NCBI GenBank assembly: GCA_945889565.1
Contig: CAMDBZ010000089.1
Coordinates: 1-6,917, forward strand
Reading direction: 5' to 3'
Source of the DNA: Thermoflexus hugenholtzii JAD2
GTDB lineage: Bacteria; Chloroflexota; Dehalococcoidia; UBA2979
Length of the DNA stretch: 6,917 nucleotides
A model generated the notes under the pieces. It was not told the origin of the DNA and did not search any database. It worked only from the letters and a program-made list of their open reading frames with translations. Of the stretch, positions 1-6,917 are shown piece after piece. Made by a program: the position numbers and the translations under genes. How positions within the stretch are numbered: position 1 is the stretch's first letter; every line of letters starts with the position of its first letter.

Positions 1-28
1 CGTCGTCGCGCAGCGAGAGCGTCGTCAT
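1..28 (-). CDS. possible start of a gene downstream of uvrA (partial)
   Basis: An ATG at 28-26 on the minus strand opens a frame that stays open to the window edge (MTTLSLRDD, nine residues). It lies 15 bases beyond the uvrA stop on the same strand, so it would be the next gene of a uvrA transcription unit. No clear Shine-Dalgarno precedes it (the bases before it are a GC-rich TAACGCGTTGCCGCGCAG), and nine residues are too few for an identification. UvrC proteins can begin with similar short wording, but that is only a guess. It could equally be chance. Confidence 0.3.
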
Positions 29-43
29 CTGCGCGGCAACGCG

Positions 44-3010
<2,967 letters not shown>

Positions 3011-3015
3011 CGGGG

Positions 3016-3021
3016 CACCTC
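3016..3021 (-). promoter_or_regulatory. Shine-Dalgarno of uvrA
   Basis: On the minus strand GAGGTG lies five bases before the GTG at 3010-3008. It is the best purine-rich match in the leader and fixes the UvrA start at the canonical N-terminus (MPLDKIVVTGAREHNLK), where the first beta-strand of the ATPase begins. Confidence 0.8.
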
Positions 3022-3052
3022 GTCGCAGTCCGCGCGTGGGGAGTGGGCGCCG

Positions 3053-3081
3053 ATCGTACGCCTGTTCGCTTTACCCCTCAA
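3053..3081 (-). promoter_or_regulatory. predicted sigma70-type promoter of uvrA
   Basis: Reading the minus strand, TTGAGG (3081-3076) is followed after exactly 17 bases by TACGAT (3058-3053). Each hexamer matches four of six positions of TTGACA and TATAAT. The expected transcript start is near 3045, giving a leader of about 35 bases that contains the GAGGTG ribosome site. Spacing and placement are ideal, but the call rests on motif matching alone. Confidence 0.55.
3055..3068. promoter_or_regulatory. candidate LexA (SOS) operator on the uvrA promoter
   Basis: The plus strand reads CGTAC-GCCT-GTTCG, which is the Gram-positive-type SOS palindrome CGAAC-N4-GTTCG with a single mismatch at 3057. 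It overlaps the last four bases of the predicted -10 hexamer and part of the -35/-10 spacer of uvrA, where a bound repressor would block RNA polymerase. uvrA is a classic SOS gene in many bacteria. No lexA gene is visible here, and the box type used by this organism is not known, so this is an inference from position and sequence. Confidence 0.4.
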
Positions 3082-3100
3082 CGGGGCAGCGCTGGGCGCG

Positions 3101-3129
3101 TTGCGGTCCTCCGCCGCGGCTGCGATACC
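3101..3129 (+). promoter_or_regulatory. predicted promoter of the winged-helix regulator gene
   Basis: TTGCGG (3101-3106) and GATACC (3124-3129) are separated by 17 bases. A start six to seven bases after the -10 would fall at about 3136, on or next to the GTG/ATG start codons of the regulator. No Shine-Dalgarno lies in front of those codons, so a leaderless transcript is plausible. The hexamers are only moderate matches. Confidence 0.4.
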
Positions 3130-3135
3130 TGTCGC

Positions 3136-3876
3136 GTGCTGATGCTCGTCATCGCCGCCGATCGCGAGCGGCGCGACTGGATCGCGCGGCGGCTCGCGGC
3201 TCGCGGCGTCGAGGCGGCCGGTTGCCACCCGCGCCGCGCCAGCCTCGCCGTGCGCGAGTTGCGGCCTGAGGGGCTGGCCATCGACGTCGCCGACCCGGCC
3301 GCGGCGCGCCGCGTGCTGGCGCGTGCGCGCGCGGCCGCGGAGGCGTCGCTGCCTGCGCTGCTGTTCGTGGGCGGGGACACCGCCTGGGCGCACACGTCGC
3401 TGCCGGCCGACCTGCTCCCGGCCGCGACGCTCGACCGTGCGGCGACCGGCCGCGTGTTCGCCGCGGCGCTGCGCGCGCTCGGGCTGGCGGCTGCGCCCGG
3501 CGTCGCCGAGGCAGCCGCGGGCTACTCGGCGGCCTCGACGCCGGGCGGCGCGAGCGACGACCGGCGTCTGCTCGCCGGCGCGCTGGGCAGTGCGCGGCTC
3601 ACCCCGTCCGAGGCGCGGCTCTACGAAGTGCTGGTCGAGCAGGCCGGCGACGATGTGCCGGCGGCGCTGCTGGCGCACGCCGTCTGGGGCGACGGCCACC
3701 TGGACGCGCATCGCCGCGGCGCCTTGCGAGCGCACGTCTACGAGCTGCGCCGCAAGCTGCGCGTCGCGGGCGTGCCCGCGGCCCTTCGCGCCCGTCCCGG
3801 GGCCGGCTACCGCCTCAGCCTCGTCACGGCCGCGCCGGAGCCGCCCGCCGGTGGTGAACGGGCCGGGGGCGGCTAG
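3136..3876 (+). CDS. OmpR/PhoB-type winged-helix regulator with degenerate receiver
   Basis: The 246-residue product has two parts. Residues about 1-117 look like a receiver fold (MLVIAADRER first strand; AIDVADP around residue 50). Residues about 154-229 form a Trans_reg_C winged helix: LTPSEARLYEVL, then AHAVWGD, the recognition-helix stretch RAHVYELRRKL, and the wing RPGAGYRL. It should bind DNA and control transcription. Asp50, with Pro at +4, can be aligned with the phosphorylated Asp of true receivers. However, the acidic pair near the N-terminus is reduced to one Asp, and the conserved Thr/Ser and Lys are not evident, so phosphorylation may not be the trigger. No partner kinase is adjacent; uvrA is divergent from it. 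The start is uncertain: GTG 3136 fits the first beta-strand and the promoter, ATG 3142 is equally possible, and GTG 3043 would add 31 residues of unlikely sequence overlapping the uvrA promoter. Confidence 0.85.
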   Translation: MLMLVIAADRERRDWIARRLAARGVEAAGCHPRRASLAVRELRPEGLAIDVADPAAARRVLARARAAAEASLPALLFVGGDTAWAHTSLPADLLPAATLDRAATGRVFAAALRALGLAAAPGVAEAAAGYSAASTPGGASDDRRLLAGALGSARLTPSEARLYEVLVEQAGDDVPAALLAHAVWGDGHLDAHRRGALRAHVYELRRKLRVAGVPAALRARPGAGYRLSLVTAAPEPPAGGERAGGG

Positions 3877-3887
3877 GTGTAGCCGCC
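3868..3887. terminator. hairpin across the convergent stop codons, possible bidirectional terminator
   Basis: GGCGGCTA (3868-3875) and TAGCCGCC (3880-3887) are perfect complements separated by a 4-base loop. The left arm carries the minus-strand stop (3873-3875) and most of the plus-strand stop (3874-3876). The same stem forms in RNA from either strand, so it could end or stabilise both transcripts. There is no T-run on either side, so it is not a textbook intrinsic terminator. Confidence 0.5.
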
Positions 3888-4250
3888 GGGGGCGCGGTCG
3901 TCATCGAGGCCGGCCCACCCCTCGAGGTGGCGACGCAACTGCTCTTCGATCGCGCGCAGCTGCTCGTCCGAGACGCCCGTCGTCTGCAGCGTCTCCCGGA
4001 CCAGCCGCTCGACCTCGCTCAGCTCACCGCGCATCAGCGCGTCGGCGACCTCCAGCTGCGTCTCCACGGCGCGGAAGCCGTGACGGCGGGCCGTGATGTC
4101 GTCCATGGCCAGGATCGTGGCCATGAGTCGGGTGAACAGGTTCGTGGTCCGCGCGATCCTGACGCGATCGTCAGGGTCGGCCGGCAGCGTGCCGGTGATC
4201 GTCACCTGCAGCCCCGTGCGGGGGTCCGTCGCGGCGTACTGGTCGGGCAT
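3873..4250 (-). CDS. uncharacterised 125-residue protein
   Basis: I do not recognise this family. The product starts MPDQYAATDPRTGLQV, has a short strand-like segment GLQVTITGTL (13-22), and then a mostly helical charged body: about 30-60 (TTNLFTRLMATILAMDD), 60-90, and 97-112 (EQLRAIEEQLRRHLEG). It ends in an acidic and Gly-rich tail. There is no signal peptide, membrane segment or Cys, so it is probably a small cytoplasmic helical protein. The ATG at 4250 is chosen because GGAGA lies five bases upstream. Longer in-frame starts at 4274 and 4382 add Arg/Gly/Pro-rich sequence, lack a ribosome site and cross the intergenic region. The gene converges on the winged-helix regulator (stops overlap by two bases) and is divergent from cheW. 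That arrangement does not show a functional link. Confidence 0.7.
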   Translation of the reverse strand: MPDQYAATDPRTGLQVTITGTLPADPDDRVRIARTTNLFTRLMATILAMDDITARRHGFRAVETQLEVADALMRGELSEVERLVRETLQTTGVSDEQLRAIEEQLRRHLEGWAGLDDDRAPGGYT

Positions 4251-4254
4251 GGCG

Positions 4255-4259
4255 TCTCC
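4255..4259 (-). promoter_or_regulatory. Shine-Dalgarno of the 125-residue protein gene
   Basis: The minus strand reads GGAGA at 4259-4255, five bases before the ATG at 4250. It is the site that decides this start over the upstream in-frame ATG at 4274. Confidence 0.65.
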
Positions 4260-4272
4260 GGCTCGCCTGGCC

Positions 4273-4278
4273 ATCGTA
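4273..4278 (-). promoter_or_regulatory. candidate -10 element for the 125-residue protein gene
   Basis: On the minus strand TACGAT occurs 22 bases before the ATG at 4250, the same hexamer as the predicted uvrA -10. A start near 4266 would leave a leader of about 16 bases containing the GGAGA site. The matching -35 position (4301-4296, GACGCC) is poor, so support is weak. Confidence 0.3.
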
Positions 4279-4312
4279 CCGCGGACGCCGCTGCGGGCGT
4301 CGCGCGTGTTCG

Positions 4313-4326
4313 CGGGCGTTTGCCCG
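4313..4326. repeat. small hairpin in the cheW upstream region
   Basis: CGGGC (4313-4317) and GCCCG (4322-4326) are perfect complements with a GTTT loop. It lies midway in the 193-base gap between the divergent 125-residue gene and cheW. It could be part of an operator, or chance in GC-rich DNA. Confidence 0.3.
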
Positions 4327-4334
4327 TCCGCGCC

Positions 4335-4354
4335 CGGGAGTTCCCGCACTCCCG
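4335..4354. repeat. inverted repeat upstream of cheW, operator-like
   Basis: CGGGAG (4335-4340) and CTCCCG (4349-4354) are perfect complements 8 bases apart, with two further pairs possible outside after one mismatch. The repeat sits just upstream of the GATACT element at 4372, where the -35 region would be, so a dimeric regulator could bind there. There is no family-specific match to name one. Confidence 0.3.
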
Positions 4355-4371
4355 CGCCGCGTGGCGCCTCC

Positions 4372-4377
4372 GATACT
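4372..4377 (+). promoter_or_regulatory. candidate -10 element for cheW-cheA
   Basis: GATACT resembles the TATAAT class and would give a start near 4384, with a leader of about 60 bases before the cheW GTG. The six bases at 4349-4354 that a 17-base spacer would assign to the -35 (CTCCCG) do not resemble TTGACA. The surrounding TCCGATAC also matches six of eight bases of the flagellar/chemotaxis sigma28 -10 (GCCGATAA), but no TAAA -35 is present at the right distance. Confidence 0.25.
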
Positions 4378-4430
4378 GACATGGACAGGCGCGGGGCTTC
4401 GTGCCCGCCGGCCAGCGCCGGTGGGATGTC

Positions 4431-4437
4431 GGGAGGT
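4431..4437 (+). promoter_or_regulatory. Shine-Dalgarno of cheW
   Basis: GGGAGGT ends six bases before the GTG at 4444. It is a near-perfect anti-16S match and is the reason for choosing this GTG over the in-frame ATGs at 4381 and 4426, which lack a comparable site. Confidence 0.85.
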
Positions 4438-4443
4438 GCGACG

Positions 4444-4914
4444 GTGGCAGACGGCAGCGAGCGGCAGCTGGTGGTGTTCGACCTGGCAAGCGAGGCCTAC
4501 GGCGTCAACATCGGCACGGTCCGCGAGATCATCCGCATGCAGCAGATCACGCACGTCCCGGAGGCGCCCCAGTATGTGGACGGCGTCATCAACTTGCGCG
4601 GCCGCGTGATCCCGGTGATCGACCTGCGCAAGCGCTTCGGGCTGGCGGTCACCGAGCAGACGGAAAACAGCCGCATTGTGGTCGTCGACAGCGCCGGCGA
4701 GGACATCGGCGTGATCGTCGACGCCGTCACCGAGGTGCTGCGCGTCCCCGGCGACGCCATCGAGCCCGCGTCCTCGCTGATCACGACCGAGGATTCGTAC
4801 TACATGGACGGGATCGCGAAGATCGGCAACCGCCTGCTCATCCTGCTCGACCTCGAGCGCGTCTTGCAGAACGCCGACCGCGAGCTGGTCGGCGCCGCCG
4901 CCGGCGCGGCATAG
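4444..4914 (+). CDS. cheW: CheW, chemotaxis coupling protein
   Basis: CheW is a cytoplasmic scaffold that joins the kinase CheA to methyl-accepting receptors in the chemosensory array. The 156-residue product is a single CheW domain of usual length. QLVVFDLASEAYGVNIGTVREII (8-30) forms the first strands. The highly conserved turn INLRGRVIPVIDLRKRFG lies at 49-66, including Arg53 at the position linked to receptor contact. RIVVVDSAGEDIGVIVDAVTEVLRV spans 77-101, and the final strands DGIAKIGNRLLILLDLERVL span 122-141. The start is the GTG behind a strong Shine-Dalgarno. It is the first gene of a two-gene unit: cheA follows after 36 bases on the same strand. A short Ala-rich tail ends the protein. 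The family assignment is secure. Whether it serves flagellar chemotaxis or another chemosensory output cannot be told from this window. Confidence 0.95.
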   Translation: MADGSERQLVVFDLASEAYGVNIGTVREIIRMQQITHVPEAPQYVDGVINLRGRVIPVIDLRKRFGLAVTEQTENSRIVVVDSAGEDIGVIVDAVTEVLRVPGDAIEPASSLITTEDSYYMDGIAKIGNRLLILLDLERVLQNADRELVGAAAGAA

Positions 4915-4944
4915 CCTCCCCCCGAACACACGACTGACGGAGGC
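4914..4944 (+). promoter_or_regulatory. cheA ribosome site inside a possible hairpin with the cheW stop region
   Basis: The cheA Shine-Dalgarno GGAGG (4939-4943) ends seven bases before the GTG at 4951. GCCTCC (4914-4919), which begins with the last base of the cheW stop codon, is perfectly complementary to GGAGGC (4939-4944), leaving a 19-base loop. In the cheW-cheA mRNA this stem would hide the cheA ribosome site until a ribosome finishing cheW disrupts it. The ribosome site is well supported; the regulatory pairing is inference. Confidence 0.5.
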
Positions 4945-4950
4945 CCGCCT

Positions 4951-6917
4951 GTGCCGCTTGCCGCGGACATCACGCCTGACGACCTGAAGGTCTTCCTCCA
5001 AGAGGCAGACGGGCTCATCGAGCTGCTCGACGAGGATTTCATCCGCCTCGAGCAGGAGGCCGATAACGCCGACCTGTTGCAGGAGATCTTCCGCGGGGCC
5101 CACACACTCAAGGGCTCGTCCGGGATGCTCGGCTTCACCGCCATGGCGAGCCTGACGCACGCGATGGAAGACCTGCTGGACCGAGTGCGCAAGCACACGC
5201 TGCAGGTCACGCCGGAGCTCGTCGACGCGCTGCTCGCCAGCCTGGACGGCCTCAAGGCGCTCAAGTCTGCGCTCGCCGAGGGCGGGGACACGGACATCGA
5301 CGTCGCGCCGCTCGTCGCGATGCTGCGCGCTGCCGCCGACGACGGTGCCGCCCCCGCCGCCGCTGCCCCCGCGGAGTCGCTCACGCTCCAGCCGGCGGCC
5401 GCTGAGCAGCTCGCCGCCGCGCTCGCCGCCGGCCACAGCGCGCACCACGTGCGCGTGAGCCTGGAGCAGACGGACTGGGCCGCGGTGCGCTGCTTCCAGA
5501 TCGTGAACGAGCTTGCTGGGCTCGGCGACGTGCTTGCGTCCGTGCCTTCGCAGCAGGCGATCGAGGCGGAGCAGGTCGGCCAGCACATCGAGGTGCTCGT
5601 CGTGTCCGCGCACGATGCCGCGAAGCTGCGCGAGGCGCTCGCGACCGTGCCCGAGCTGGCGCAGATCGACATCGCGGACTGGGACGCGAGCGCAGCGGCC
5701 GCCGGGCCCGCCGGTCAGCCTGTCGTCGATGCCGCGAAGGGCGCGCGCGAGCAGGCGGACGCCGCGCACAAGATCGACACCCCGCAGACCGTGCGCATCG
5801 ACGTCGAGCGGCTCGACCAGCTGATGAACATGGTCGGCGAGCTCGTGATCGATCGCACGCGGCTGACGCAGATCGGGCGCACGCTGCAGGGCCGCTACAA
5901 GGAAGACCAGCAGGCGCGCCAGCTCGTCGAGACGATGACCCACGTCACGAAGGTCGTCGACGCGCTGCACGAGAGCATGATGCAGGTGCGCATGCTGCCG
6001 ATCGGGCTGCTGTTCAGCAAGTTCCCGCGGCTCGTGCGCGACCTCGCGCGCAGCCTCGAGAAGCCGGTGGAGTTCGTGATCGAGGGCGAGGGCACCGAGA
6101 TCGATCGGTCGGTGATCGAGAAGATCAAGGACCCACTCGTCCACCTGATCCGCAACGCCGTGGACCACGGCGTGGAGTCCCCCGCGGACCGCGCGGCGGC
6201 CGGGAAGCCGGCGACGGCGACCGTGCGCCTCGCCGCGCAGCACGAGTCCGGCCACATCCTGATCACGCTCGACGACGATGGCGGCGGCATCGACCCGACG
6301 AAGATCCGTGAGGCGGCGGTGCGCCGCGGCGCGCTGACCGCGGAGGCCGCCGAGCGGCTGTCCGACCAGGAGTCCGTGGAGCTGATCTTCGAGCCCGGAT
6401 TGTCGACCGCGAAGCAGACCACCGAGGTGTCCGGCCGCGGCGTCGGCATGGACATCGTGCGCCGCTACATCGAGGAGCTGAACGGCCGCGTCGAAGTGCA
6501 CAGCACCGTGGGGCAGGGCACGCGCTTTTCGCTGCGGCTGCCGCTCACGCTCGCGACGTTCGGCGGACTGCTCGTGCGCTCGGGCGGCCGCACGTACGCG
6601 CTGCCGCTGTCGTTCGTGCAGGAGACGGTGAAGCCGGACCCGAGTTCGCTCGGCACGGTGCTGACGAAGTCCGTCATGCACCTGCGGGGTGGGGTGATGC
6701 CGCTGTTGCGGTTGAACGAGGCGATGTTGCACACGGGGACGCAGCGCGCGCCCGTGCGCGCAACGGAGCCGGTGTTCGCGGTGGTTGTGCGCGCGGGCGA
6801 CGGCGAGAACGACCGCCCGGTCGCGATCGGCGTCGACGCGCTGATCGACCAGCAGGACCTGGTCGTGAAGACGCTCGGTGGATACATGGGGAAGACGCGG
6901 GGCATCGCCGGAGCCAG
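4951..6917 (+). CDS. cheA: CheA, chemotaxis histidine kinase (3' end outside window)
   Basis: CheA autophosphorylates at receptor-CheW arrays and donates phosphate to CheY and CheB. The frame is open from GTG 4951 to the window edge: 655 complete codons, no stop. P1 (about 5-115) contains the phosphorylated His51 in HTLKGSSGMLGF. An Ala-rich linker (127-143) is followed by a P2-type regulator-binding domain (about 165-243, HVRVSLEQ to HIEVLVVSA) and a second linker. The P3 dimerisation domain starts near 281 (VRIDVERLDQLMNMVGELV). In the P4 ATPase domain the N box is HLIRNAVDHGVE (398-409), G1 is DDDGGGID (441-448), the F box is IFEPGLSTA (479-487), G2 is GRGVGMDIV (495-503) and GQGTRF is at 521-526. 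P5 begins near 533 (TLATFGGLLV) and is cut at GIAGA, a stretch normally followed by only a few dozen residues. All catalytic motifs are intact. The start is supported by GGAGG seven bases upstream. Confidence 0.97.
   Translation, partial: MPLAADITPDDLKVFLQEADGLIELLDEDFIRLEQEADNADLLQEIFRGAHTLKGSSGMLGFTAMASLTHAMEDLLDRVRKHTLQVTPELVDALLASLDGLKALKSALAEGGDTDIDVAPLVAMLRAAADDGAAPAAAAPAESLTLQPAAAEQLAAALAAGHSAHHVRVSLEQTDWAAVRCFQIVNELAGLGDVLASVPSQQAIEAEQVGQHIEVLVVSAHDAAKLREALATVPELAQIDIADWDASAAAAGPAGQPVVDAAKGAREQADAAHKIDTPQTVRIDVERLDQLMNMVGELVIDRTRLTQIGRTLQGRYKEDQQARQLVETMTHVTKVVDALHESMMQVRMLPIGLLFSKFPRLVRDLARSLEKPVEFVIEGEGTEIDRSVIEKIKDPLVHLIRNAVDHGVESPADRAAAGKPATATVRLAAQHESGHILITLDDDGGGIDPTKIREAAVRRGALTAEAAERLSDQESVELIFEPGLSTAKQTTEVSGRGVGMDIVRRYIEELNGRVEVHSTVGQGTRFSLRLPLTLATFGGLLVRSGGRTYALPLSFVQETVKPDPSSLGTVLTKSVMHLRGGVMPLLRLNEAMLHTGTQRAPVRATEPVFAVVVRAGDGENDRPVAIGVDALIDQQDLVVKTLGGYMGKTRGIAGA

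Noticed and set aside
3043..3135. Upstream GTG extension of the winged-helix regulator
   Set aside because: The added 31 residues have no domain, precede the natural first beta-strand, and would be encoded across both predicted promoters.
4298..4320. Second SOS-type box near GTTCG at 4308-4312
   Set aside because: The partner half-site is missing (several mismatches to GAAC at the required spacing).
4350..4377. Sigma28 (flagellar) promoter for cheW
   Set aside because: TCCGATAC matches six of eight -10 bases, but no TAAA-like -35 occurs about 15 bases upstream; kept only as a weak -10 candidate.
4251..4382. N-terminal extension of the 125-residue protein to 4274 or 4382
   Set aside because: The added sequence is Arg/Gly/Pro-rich, lacks a ribosome site and would reach almost to the cheW leader; ATG 4250 has GGAGA at proper spacing.
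4381..4443. CheW starting at ATG 4381 or ATG 4426
   Set aside because: Neither has a good ribosome site, the extra residues are not part of the CheW fold, and GTG 4444 follows a near-perfect Shine-Dalgarno.
4171..6732. A long open frame (853 codons) on the minus strand antisense to cheW and cheA
   Set aside because: The plus strand encodes unmistakable CheW and CheA. The antisense product is dominated by Arg, His, Asp and Leu, typical of a shadow frame created by G/C-rich third positions, and has no recognisable domain or ribosome site.

Overview
This is a very GC-rich bacterial window, densely coding, with non-ATG (GTG) starts preceded by good Shine-Dalgarno (SD) sites. The UvrA wording (for example YVCDEPSIGLHP in the first Walker B region and a Cys-His variant of the first zinc module) resembles, from memory, UvrA of Chloroflexota more than Proteobacteria. 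High-GC Actinobacteriota (Thermoleophilia-like) are the main alternative. No mobile elements, CRISPR arrays, tRNA or rRNA genes were seen.

Layout. (1) Positions 1-28, minus strand: a possible start of a gene lying downstream of uvrA. (2) 44-3010, minus: full-length uvrA, the DNA-damage recognition ATPase of nucleotide excision repair. (3) 3011-3135: a divergent control region. It holds a sigma70-type promoter for uvrA, a near-consensus GAAC-N4-GTTC (LexA-type) box lying on that promoter, and a second promoter pointing the other way whose predicted transcript start falls almost on the start codon of the next gene. (4) 3136-3876, plus: an OmpR/PhoB-type winged-helix regulator with a degenerate receiver domain. 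(5) 3873-4250, minus: a 125-residue soluble protein of unknown function. It converges on the regulator gene; the two stop codons overlap inside a CTAG, and a perfect 8-bp hairpin spans the junction. (6) 4251-4443: a second divergent control region with small inverted repeats. (7) 4444-4914, plus: cheW. (8) 4951-6917 and beyond, plus: cheA, open at the window edge and lacking only the end of its P5 domain. cheW and cheA form a two-gene transcription unit with a 36-base gap. In that gap the cheA SD can pair with bases just after the cheW stop.

How they work together. CheW and CheA are the coupling protein and histidine kinase that bind chemoreceptor arrays. CheA autophosphorylates on His51 of its P1 domain and passes phosphate to CheY/CheB-type regulators, none of which is in the window. 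UvrA works with UvrB and UvrC, also outside. The regulator and the 125-residue protein have no demonstrated link to either system. I found no convincing novel system. The points most worth a second look are the putative SOS box over the uvrA promoter, the stop-codon hairpin, the possible cheW-cheA translational-coupling hairpin, and the odd D-loop residue in UvrA.
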